NCBI GenBank assembly: GCA_963680875.1 | Contig: OY804578.1 | Span: 23,713,101-23,777,100, forward strand | Direction of reading: 5' to 3' | Source: Bathymodiolus brooksi | Lineage: Eukaryota; Mollusca; Bivalvia; Mytilida; Modiolidae | Length of the DNA stretch: 64,000 bases | Shown: positions 12,001 through 24,000 of the stretch, in pieces | Position numbering within the stretch: the first letter of the stretch is position 1 | How the letters are laid out: each line of letters starts with the position of its first letter | Position numbers and translations under genes: made by a program | The notes under the pieces: model-generated | The model's database searches: none | Seen by the model: the letters and a program-made list of their open reading frames with translations, nothing else | What the model was told of the DNA's origin: nothing

Positions 12001-15000
12001 TAGATCAATTTACATTTATTACACAGAATTAATTTTTGAGTTCTCTGCAATATCCATAGACTTTTGTCATCATCTTCATATGTTGGTAAGTTTCTTCTTC
12101 TGACTTGTGTTGGTTTTTTGTGCATTTGCATGTACGCTAACCTCAGAGACGATTTTAGGAACTTGTTGCTTCTTGCTGGAGTAGAAATAGCACTTTCTGA
12201 TTACATGCTTGTTCTAAGTATAGCTACTGTTATGTCTTGTGTATGATATCTAAAATCACAACAATTTTCTGACAATAGCTGCTATTTGGCAATTTACTGA
12301 CCACTCCTTTAGATAACAATTCACCAACAATACCAGACTTTAAAAAAAATTCAGCTGCTGGACATTGGGTCCACCACCCTATCAATTTTGGGTGGACCTA
12401 CTGAGTTTCTGCTGGACCTGATTTGTCGACACAGCTTATAATGTAAAGCACATTTTTTTCGAATTATTTAATACATTCATATATTAATTCAGACAGAGAA
12501 TGAAATCACATCTAAAAGTCTCTCTCTCTCTCTATCTCTAATTCAATTTCTTTATTGAGTTTCTGAATAAAAATGCCATTCACTTCTTCATTCTGTTCAT
12601 ATTCAAACGTAATCGGGAAGGTTCAGAAAGTCCGGATCAATACAGCATATCAATTCATCATTTCGAATTGAATCATTTTAAATTCATGTTTTACAATAGT
12701 AAAATGTAATTTCTTTTATTGAAAATTAAACGGGTTTTTAAATAAATACTGCAAATGTGAAAAGGAGCTTCATATGTTCATATCGACATTAATAAAACCG
12801 CAACCGTTCCGGAATTTACTTTTGCGATCATGTTTCCGGTCGGAACTGAAACTGAAACTTTAGTCGGACTGACTAGGATGACGGAAATGCTGGACCCTAT
12901 GAAATTCTGCCCCCTAGGTCGACGGGTCTGACAAATTTCAAAAAGTCTGCAATACACGCAGATAAGCAGTCCACCGGTAGTACGAAATGCAGCAAGTTTT
13001 TACCAAGGCAATAATTATGAGAGGATGAAATTGTGTATTTATGAGCTCATTGGTTTTTGTCCATTTATTTGTATACATTTGAATGTTATACATGTATATC
13101 AGGAGGATGCTGACAGTGGATCACTATATGTGGGAAAAGAAACAAGAAATTTGCTTTATGTACATGTATGACAAAGATTTTCAGATGAATTTGTAAAAAA
13201 TATTTCTTCTACATTCAATTATATAATTGACTTCTGTATAGTGTTGTTTATAAAACTTGTTGCCAGTATTTGTTACTGTATAGCCTACTATATATAAAGG
13301 GTAACAAGTCAAGTTTAGGATCAAACTCTAGTTTTAATAGCAATAGAGTTTAAAATGGATAGAAATTTAAAAAAAAATCATAATTGTGACTTCTTATTTT
13401 AATTTGTTAGAAGTGCTGTTTCATAAATAAATAATTTCTTTTTTAAATTGATAACTATACCGAGGCTAGTTAATGTTATATTTAGACTTATATGATTATC
13501 TTAGGATAACTTAATACTGATGTTGAACTACAAAATGTATTATATATTGTTATTGCGGGGCTTGTTAATGTTAAATTTAGACTTGTATGATTATCTTAAG
13601 ATAACTTACCGGTAATACTGATATTGAATTAAAAAATGTATTATGCATTTTTATTGCAGTTGTGGGGGAATATTTTCCTAAGTATGGCTAGTTTGGTGAT
13701 ATGTATGCAGCTACGATTCTTGTTTTATGAATTCAGAAGGAGATTGAATCGCCATAAAAATTACAGAAAAGTTGTACAGAACATTGAAGCAAGGTAATTT
13801 TGTCATTTCAACCAAAATTAAAGTTATTTTCTTGGATGATTAAATTATTGCCTCTGTGTATTATATGCGTAGTAATAAACTTGAATTTCTGTTGAACTGT
13901 TTTACACTTAATTGCAACAACATTTTGGGTACAATTTATGTTTGCTTTAAGTAAAGAAAAAAATGAAAAATAAAAATAAGAAATTTCTTATTTTATAATA
14001 CTGTATTTGATAATCGTATAAAAATAGGAAGTTTTTTTTTAATATTGTAAGCCTGAAAAATGAATAGTTCAACATTTAAGGTTTTTCTCCCTCAAGCATA
14101 GGTTACCTTAGCAGATTTTGACTTTGGGTGTACCTGATGAAGGTTATTGCCGAAACATGTCATGCACAATCAATTTTATATCTACGTTTTTATTCATAGA
14201 TTTCCAATGGCAACTGAGGAAGAAATAACCGACCACAATGACAATTGTGCTGTATGTTGGGAGAAAATGGAATCATCCAGAAAGCTACCATGTGGTCATT
14301 TATTTCACAAGTAAGTTATTAAAGTTATTGGTTAGATTGATTGGTATTAATGTCAGGCTAACGTCTCTAGGTATTACGGACTATTTAACGTAATTCTTGT
14401 ACCTGTAATTTAAATAGTAGGTAGGTTTTATAAAAAATACAGCATTTTCTTTCTGACATTTGAGAAGATTACTAATTATTAGTATAGATATGTGTTTTTC
14501 ATGTGTTTCTAGAATTTTATTTTTTGTTGTTTATTTATTTTCCAGTGCTTGCTTGTTGTCATGGTTAGAACAAGATACCTCATGTCCAACATGTCGAATG
14601 TCATTGAGTGAAGGACAACAAGGAGATCCGAATGGTAATGCTCCCGACAACAATGGTGATGCTCGACCTAATGTACCACACCCACCTCCTCTACCAAACC
14701 CACAGACTACCAACCATTTCTTCCATTTTGATGGTGAGTCATATTTAATATTGATTATTTTCTATACAAACTTATCCTGTGCAGTAAACAAAACTGTTAT
14801 ATTGTCTAAAATTATCTTGCAACACAATAATTGTCAACTAACTTTACATATTTCTAATGTTGGTGATCCTGGTATGCAACTAAGCAAATATTCTGATTTT
14901 GATTTATTTCCAATGTACTGTACTCAAAAATGTTGATTCAATAAGTTGTCACAGATATAACACATTTACAGTAGTTCCCCTATTATAAGACCACTCATTA

Positions 15001-18000
15001 TACAATGTAAAACTGGCCTTATAAGAGGGGTGGGCTCTCTTGAGATGGACAATTTACTAGTATTTTATTGTCTCAGTGTATCTGAAATCAGGCCTGATAA
15101 GAGGGGTGACCTTTGGTGGGGTTGGCTTTATAAGAGGGGTGATCTTTGGTGGGGTTGGTCTGATAAGAGGGGTGACCTTTGGTGGGGTTGGCCTGATAAG
15201 AGGGGTGGCCTTTGGTGGGGTTGGCTTTATAAGAGGGGTGACCTTTGGTGGGGTTGGCCTTATAAGAGGGGTGGCCTTTGGTGGGGTTGGCCTTATAAGA
15301 GAGGTGACCTTTGGTGGGGTTGGCCTGATAAGAGGGGTGGCCTTTGGTGGGGTTGGCTTTATAAGAGGGGTGACCTTTGGTGGGGTTGGCCTGATAAGAG
15401 GGGTGGCCTTTGGTGGGGTTGGCCTTATAAGAGGGGTGGCCTTTGGTGGGGTTGGCCTTATAAGAGAGGTGACCTTTGGTGGGTTTGGCCTGATAAGAGG
15501 GGTGGCCTTTGGTGGGGTTGGCTTTATAAGAGGGGTGGCCTTTGGTGGGGTTGGCTTTATAAGAGGGGTGGCCTTTGGTGGGGTTGGCCTTATAAGAGGG
15601 GTGACCTTTGGTGGGGTTGGCTTTATAAGAGGGGTGGCCTTTGGTGGGGTTGGCTTTATAAGAGGGGTGGCCTTTGGTGGGGTTGGCCTTATAAGAGGGG
15701 TGACCTTTGGTGGGGTTGGCCTAATAAGAGGGGTGGCCTTTGGTGGGGTTGGCTTTATAAGAGGGGTGGCCTTTGGTGGGGTTGGCTTTATAAGAGGGGT
15801 GACCTTTGGTGGGGTTGGCCTTATAAGAGGGGTGGCCTTTGGTAGGGTTGGCCTTTGGTGGGGTTGGCCTTTGGTGGGGTTGGCCTTATAAGAGGGGTGG
15901 CCTTATAAGAGGGGTGGCCTTTGGTAGGGTTGGCCTTTGGTGGGGTTGGCCTTATAAGAGGGGTGACCTTTGGTGGGGTTGGCCTGATAAGAGGGGTGGC
16001 CTTTGGTGGGGTTGGCTTTATAAGAGGGGTGGCCTTTGGTGGGGTTGGCTTTATAAGAGGGGTGACCTTTGGTGGGGTTGGCCTTATAAGAGGGGTGGCC
16101 ATATAAGAGGGGTGGCCTTTGGTAGGGTTGGCCTTTGGTGGGGTTGGCCTTATAAGAGGGGTGGCCTTTGGTGGGGTTGGCCTGATAAGAGGGGTGACCT
16201 TTGGTGGGGTTGGCCTTATAAGAGGGGTGGCCTTTGGTGGGGCTGGCCTGATAAGAGGGGTGGCCTTTGGTGGGGTTGGCCTTATAAGAGGGGTGGCCTT
16301 TAGTGGGGCTGGCCTGATAAGAGGGGTGGCCTTTGGTGGGGTTGGCCTGATAAGAGGGGTGGCCTTTGGTGGGGTTGGCCTGATAAGAGGGGTGACCTTT
16401 GGTGGGGTTGGCCTTATAAGAGGGGTGGCCTTTGGTGGGGTTGGCCTAATAAGAGGGGTGACCTTTGGTGGGGTTGGCCTGATAAGAGGGGTGGCCTTTG
16501 GTGGGGTTGGCCTGATAAGAGGGGTGACCTTTGGTGGGGTTGGCCTGATAAGAGGGGTGACCTTTGGTGGGGTTGGCCTTATAAGAGGGGTGGCCTTTGG
16601 AGGGGTGACCTTTGGTGGGGTTGGCCTGATAAGAGGGGTGGCCTTTGGTGGGGTTGGCCTGATAAGAGGGGTGACCTTTGGTGGGGTTGGCTTTATAAGA
16701 GGGAGACTACTGTGTTGTTACTATTGGATTAGAATTATGGTAGTTTAACACCACTTTCAGCAATATTTCAGTTAAATTATGGTGGTCAGTTTTATTGATG
16801 GTTGAAACCATGAGAAAGGTACTACCTACAGCAAGTAACTGACTAATTTATCACATAAAGTTGTATAAAGTACACCTCACAATGAACCAAAATCAAACTA
16901 ACACAGTTTAATGGTTGTAAATACATGCAAATCCAACTACCCAATAATTATGGCCATGGCGGCCCACTTATTAGTTATCATCAAAGTTTTATATTATATT
17001 AAATTTACATTGGTGGTGTAATACATTTTAGTTTGCATGTTTGCCTCGAGTGTGGTAGATCATGCGTTCAAGCCCTAGTCAGGTCAAACCAAAGACTATA
17101 AAATTGGTATTTGCTGCTTCTCTGCTAAGCTCACAGCATTAAGGAGTAAGTACAAAGACTGGTTGGCTCAAAATCAGGATAATGTGTCCAAGTAGAATGA
17201 CAAATTTACCCTCAGACTGTTGTTTCAGTGAGCTTGCACTTAAAACAATGTGTCGGTCTTAGACATAGCGGATATCATCATCATCTCATCAATATGTAAC
17301 ATGTTCTTGTGATGATATAGCTGAACAATTGTTCCCTTGGCATAAAACAACAATGTCCCACTCAGTTACATTATAATATGATAATAGGTGTTACCTAACT
17401 TGGGACAAAGTCCAATAATTTTTTTAAACAATATTATCTCAGATATATGGACCTATAATTTTTTTTCAAAGTAGACTGGGGGCGGATCCAGACTTTCTCA
17501 AAAGAAGGGGGAAATAGGGGGACCCAAACCCAAATTTTCTGTCGTTTTTAAAGGTTTTTTGCCAAAACGGGGACCTGCCCCCTCCTGTAGACTGTGCACC
17601 CAATCCGGTGTTGTATAATCCGGTACTCAACATCTCAATTTCATAGAAAATATTATTTTGGACAGGAGGAGGAAGAAATGAAACTCTGTTTAATGTTTAA
17701 TGATATTGTCAGTCCCATGGTATATGTTTTTTTTAATGGGCTAGAACATACTGCGATTTTGAGTCATTTTTTAACATTCATAACTGGAAGTAGTTCCAGA
17801 TTACTGCACATCCGAATTTCTGCAGCAGTAACCCTGTATTGGTTTCCGGTGCAAGGAATTTAATCCATTAGTGATATGGATCTGGAATCAAAATATTGCT
17901 ATTTCTACCATAGTTGAGACTTCATCCCATATTATATTCAATATATTGGTGCTCGCAATACAAAAAAAAAATCAGATTTATGTATACATTTGTACATTGT

Positions 18001-21000
18001 ATTCATCACATAATGAGTTCACATGCTCTTTATAGATGAATGTATTCAAATGTATATATTCTGTTTCTTATATTTTATGAAATGATAAGTACATTGTTAT
18101 TTATATGACATCATTATTTTAGGTTCACGATATGTCAGCTGGCTTCCAAGCTTCTCTGTAGAAGTAACACATACTCAGCTATTACCACAAGGAGGAGTAA
18201 GACAACCTGCCTTACAGACATCACAGCTAGATAATATGGTAAAACTTAAAAATATACATCTGTCAGTAGAAACATTAAGGTATGGTGTTTAATGCCACTT
18301 TCATCAATATTTCAGTTATATCGTGGCAGTCAGTTTTACTGGTGGAGGAAAAAAGAGTACCTGGAGAAAACCACTGACCTGTTGAAAAGAGTACCTGGAG
18401 TACCTGGAGAAAACCACTGACCTGTTGAAAAGAGTACCTGGAGTACCTGGAGAAAACCACTGACCTGTTGAAAAGAGTACCTGGAGAAAACCACTGACCT
18501 GTTGAAAGAGTACCTGGAGAAAACCACTGACCTGTTGAAAGAGTACCTGGAGTACCTGAAGAAAACCACTGACCTGTTGAAAGAGTACCTGCAGTACCTG
18601 AAGAAAACCACTGACCTGTTGAAAGAGTACCTGGAGTACCTGAAGAAAACCACTGACCTGTTGAAAGAGTACCTGAAGTACCTGGAGAAAACCACTGACC
18701 TGTTGAAAGAGTACCTGAAGAAAACTACTGACCTGTTGAAAAGAGTACCTGGAGTACCTGGAGAAAACCACTGACCTGTTGAAAGAGTACCTGGAGAAAA
18801 CCACTGACCTGTTGAAAGAGTACCTGGAGAAAACCACTGACCTGTTGAAAGAGTACCTGGAGAAAACCACTGACCTGTTGAAAGAGTACCTGGAGTACCT
18901 GGAGAAAACCACTGACCTGTTGAAAGAGTACCTGGAGTACCTGGAGAAAACCACTGACCTGTTGAAAGAGTACCTGGAGTACCTGGAGAAAACCACTGAC
19001 CTGTTGAAAGAGTACCTGGAGTACCTGAAGAAAACCACTGACCTGTTGAAAGAGTACCTGAAGAAAACTACTGACCTGTTGAAAAGAGTACCTGGAGTAC
19101 CTGAAGAAAACCACTGACCTGTTGAAAGAGTACCTGGAGTACCTGAAGAAAACCACTGACCTGTTGAAAGAGTACCTGAAGAAAACCACTGACCTGTTGA
19201 AAGAGTACCTGGAGTACATGGAGAAAACCACTGACCTGTTGAAAGAGTACCTGGAGTACCTGTTGAAAGAGTACATGGAGTACCTGGAGAAAACCTGTTG
19301 AAAGAAACATTAAGAAAAGTTCAAAGATATCAAAGGGATAAACAGAAGCCATAAATCAAGGAAGGACAAACAATGATGTACAAAATATTACACAGAAAAC
19401 TAAAGATCGAGCAACATGAATCCCACAAAAAATTGAGGTGAACTCAGGTGCTCCAGAAGGGTTAACAGTTTCTGCTCCACTAGTGTTACCTGTCATCTTA
19501 CTCTTGTCAAGATATTTGGTGGTAAATCATGAATAAGGAAAGGACCAGATTGTAATTATGACAAATGGAACATATTTGTGACACTGACATTCAAAAATTA
19601 TTTAACAAAGTCATGGTTGTGACTGTAAAACTCTTGAAGTTGAACCATCTCCTTATTTCAATAATCTATAATAAAAGTTCAATCTCATGCTCTCAATAAA
19701 GTAAATTATTTTGTTGATTCCATTAAGAAAACTAAAATTTACTATTTTTCTAATGCATTTTTGTTTGTACGTTATTGTATATTGTAGGCCAGACAAGTGC
19801 TATCAGTGTTTCCATTTGTATGTTATTGTATATTGTAGGCCAGACAAGTGCTATCAGTGTTTCCATTTGTATGTTATTGTATATTGTAGGCCAGACAAGT
19901 GCCATCAGTGTTTCCATTTGTATGTTATTGTATATTGTAGGCCAGAAAAGTGCTATCAGTGTTTCCATTTATATGTTATTGTATATTGTGGGCCAGACAA
20001 GTGCTATCAGTGTTTCCATTTGTATGTTATTGTATATTGTAGGCCAGACAAGTGCTATCAGTGTTTCCATTTGTACGTTATTGTATATTGTAGGCCAGAC
20101 AAGTGCTATCAGTGTTTCCATTTGTATGTTATTGTATATTGTAGGCCAGACAAGTGCTATCAGTGTTTCCATTTGTATGTTATTATATATTGTAGGCCAG
20201 ACAAGTGCTATCAGTGTTTCCATTTGTATGTTATTGTATATTGTAGGCCAGACAAGTGCTATCAGTGTTTCCATTTGTATGTTATTGTATATTGTGGGCC
20301 AGACAAGTGCTATCAGTGTTTCCATTTGTATGTTATTGTATATTGTAGGCCAGACAAGTGCTATCAGTGTTTCCATTTGTATGTTATTGTATATTGTAGG
20401 CCAGACAAGTGTTATCAGTGTTTCCATTTGTATGTTATTGTATATTGTAGGCCAGACAAGTGCTATCAGTGTTTCCATTTGTATGTTATTGTATATTGTA
20501 GGCCAGACAAGTGCTATCAGTGTTTCCATTTGTATGTTATTGTATATTGTAGGCCAGACAAGTGCTATCAGTGTTTCCATTTGTATGTTATTGTATATTG
20601 TAGGCCAGACAAGTGCTATCAGTGTTTCCATTTGTATGTTATTATATATTGTAGGCCAGACAAGTGCTATCAGTGTTTCCATTTGTATGTTATTGTATAT
20701 TGTAGGCCAGACAAGTGCTATCAGTGTTTCCATTTGTATGTTATTGTATATTGTGGGCCAGACAAGTGCTATCAGTGTTTCCATTTGTATGTTATTGTAT
20801 ATTGTAGGCCAGACAAGTGCTATCAGTGTTTCCATTTGTATGTTATTGTATATTGTAGGCCAGACAAGTGTTATCAGTGTTTCCATTTGTATGTTATTGT
20901 ATATTGTAGGCCAGACAAGTGCTATCAGTGTTTCCATTTGTATGTTATTGTATATTGTAGGCCAGACAAGTGCTATCAGTGTTTCCATTTGTATGTTATT

Positions 21001-24000
21001 GTATATTGTAGGCCAGACAAGTGCTATCAGTGTTTCCATTTGTATGTTATTGTATATTGTAGGCCAGACAAGTGCTATCAGTGTTTCCATTTGTATGTTA
21101 TTGTATATTGTAGGCCAGACAAGTGTTATCAGTGTTTCCATTTGTATGTTATTGTATATTGTAGGCCAGACAAGTGCTATCAGTGTTTCCATTTGTATGT
21201 TATTGTATATTGTAGGCCAGACAAGTGCTATCAGTGTTTCCATTTGTATGTTATTGTATATTGTAGGCCAGACAAGTGCTATCAGTGTTTCCATTTGTAT
21301 GTTATTGTATATTGTAGGCCAGACAAGTGCTATCAGTGTTTCCATTTGTATGTTATTGTATATTGTAGGCCAGACAAGTGCTATCAGTGTTTCCATTTGT
21401 ATGTTATTGTATATTGTGGGCCAGACAAGTGCTATCAGTGTTTCCATTTGTATGTTATTGTATATTGTAGGCCAGACAAGTGCTATCAGTGTTTCCATTT
21501 GTATGTTATTGTATACTGTAGGCCAGACAAGTGCTATCAGTGTTTCCATTTGTATGTTATTGTATATTGTAGGCCAGACAAGTGCTATCAGTGTTTCCAT
21601 TTGTATGTTATTGTATATTGTAGGCCAGACAAGTGCTATCAGTGTTTCCATTTGTATGTTATTGTATATTGTAGGCCAGACAAGTGCTATCAGTGTTTCC
21701 ATTTGTATGTTATTGTATATTGTGGGCCAGACAAGTGCTATCAGTGTTTCCATTTGTATGTTATTGTATATTGTAGGCCAGACAAGTGCTATCAGTGTTT
21801 CCATTTGTATGTTATTGTATATTGTAGGCCAGACAAGTGCTATCAGTGTTTCCATTTGTATGTTATTGTATATTGTAGGCCAGACAAGTGCTATCAGTGT
21901 TTCCATTTGTATGTTATTGTATATTGTAGGCCAGACAAGTGTTATCAGTGTTTCCATTTGTATGTTATTGTATATTGTAGGCCAGACAAGTGTTATCAGT
22001 GTTTCCATTTGTATGTTATTGTATATTGTAGGCCAGACAAGTGCTATCAGTGTTTCCATTTGTATGTTATTGTAGGCCAGACAAGTGCTATCAGTGTTTC
22101 CATTTGTATGTTATTGTATATTGTAGGTCAGACAAGTGCTATCAGTGTTTCCATTTGTATGTTATTGTATATTGTAGGCCAGACAAGTGTTATCAGTGTT
22201 TCCATTTGTATGTTATTGTATATTGTAGGCCAGACAAGTGCTATCAGTGTTTCCATTTGTATGTTATTGTATATTGTAGGCCAGACAAGTGCTATCAGTG
22301 TTTCCATTTGTATGTTATTGTATATTGTAGGCCAGACAAGTGCTATCAGTGTTTCCATTTGTATGTTATTGTATATTGTAGGCCAGACAAGTGCTATCAG
22401 TGTTTCCATTTGTATGTTATTGTATATTGTAGGCCAGACAAGTGTTATCAGTGTTTCCATTTGTATGTTATTGTAGGCCAGACAAGTGCTATCAGTGTTT
22501 CCATTTGTATGTTATTGTATATTGTAGGCCAGACAAGTGTTATCAGTGTTTCCATTTGTATGTTATTGTATAATGTAGGCCAGACAAGTGCTATCAGTGT
22601 TTCCATTTGTATGTTATTGTATACTGTAGGCCAGACAAGTGCTATCAGTGTTTCCATTTGTATGTTATTGTATATTGTAGGCCAGACAAGTGCTATCAGT
22701 GTTTCCATTTGTATGTTATTGTATATTGAAGGCCAGACAAGTGCTATCAGTGTTTCCATTTGTATGTTATTATATATTGTAGGCCAGACAAGTGCTATCA
22801 GTGTTTCCATTTGTATGTTATTGTATATTGTAGGCCAGACAAGTGCTATCAGTGTTTCCATTTGTATGTTATTGTATATTGTGGGCCAGACAAGTGCTAT
22901 CAGTGTTTCCATTTGTATGTTATTGTATATTGTAGGCCAGACAAGTGCTATCAGTGTTTCCATTTGTATGTTATTGTATATTGTAGGCCAGACAAGTGTT
23001 ATCAGTGTTTCCATTTGTATGTTATTGTATATTGTAGGCCAGACAAGTGCTATCAGTGTTTCCATTTGTATGTTATTGTATATTGTAGGCCAGACAAGTG
23101 CTATCAGTGTTTCCATTTGTATGTTATTGTATATTGTAGGCCAGACAAGTGCTATCAGTGTTTCCATTTGTATGTTATTGTATATTGTAGGCCAGACAAG
23201 TGCTATCAGTGTTTCCATTTGTATGTTATTGTATATTGTAGGCCAGACAAGTGTTATCAGTGTTTCCATTTGTATGTTATTGTATATTGTAGGCCAGACA
23301 AGTGCTATCAGTGTTTCCATTTGTATGTTATTGTATATTGTAGGCCAGACAAGTGCTATCAGTGTTTCCATTTGTATGTTATTGTATATTGTAGGCCAGA
23401 CAAGTGCTATCAGTGTTTCCATTTGTATGTTATTGTATATTGTAGGCCAGACAAGTGCTATCAGTGTTTCCATTTGTATGTTATTGTATATTGTAGGCCA
23501 GACAAGTGCTATCAGTGTTTCCATTTGTATGTTATTGTATATTGTGGGCCAGACAAGTGCTATCAGTGTTTCCATTTGTATGTTATTGTATATTGTAGGC
23601 CAGACAAGTGCTATCAGTGTTTCCATTTGTATGTTATTGTATACTGTAGGCCAGACAAGTGCTATCAGTGTTTCCATTTGTATGTTATTGTATATTGTAG
23701 GCCAGACAAGTGCTATCAGTGTTTCCATTTGTATGTTATTGTATATTGTAGGCCAGACAAGTGCTATCAGTGTTTCCATTTGTATGTTATTGTATATTGT
23801 AGGCCAGACAAGTGCTATCAGTGTTTCCATTTGTATGTTATTGTATATTGTGGGCCAGACAAGTGCTATCAGTGTTTCCATTTGTATGTTATTGTATATT
23901 GTAGGCCAGACAAGTGCTATCAGTGTTTCCATTTGTATGTTATTGTATATTGTAGGCCAGACAAGTGCTATCAGTGTTTCCATTTGTATGTTATTGTATA

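Larger units (their letters stand above)
14734..18122 (+). other. AMFR intron 9 with MITE-derived minisatellite and SINEs
   Basis: Holds the G-rich 33-bp array (15076-16700) inside a MITE, a minus-oriented SINE-like copy (16745-16960) and a tRNA-SINE (17005-17365). 17366-18122 has only AT-rich sequence with a G/C-run patch (17470-17590). Long open frames over the array are repeat artefacts. Confidence 0.7.

Noticed and set aside
14460..14936. 158-codon frame as an independent RING gene
   Set aside because: It is AMFR exon 9 with intron sequence on both sides. The first RING ligands lie in exon 8.
15030..16748. Trp/Gly-rich repeat proteins of 154-271 codons
   Set aside because: Products of the 33-bp MITE-derived minisatellite in AMFR intron 9, open in several frames because of unit length. 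No gene signals are present.
18275..19352. Open frames of 61-240 codons on both strands
   Set aside because: Repeat translation of the 33/45-bp array; no conserved residues beyond the repeat itself.
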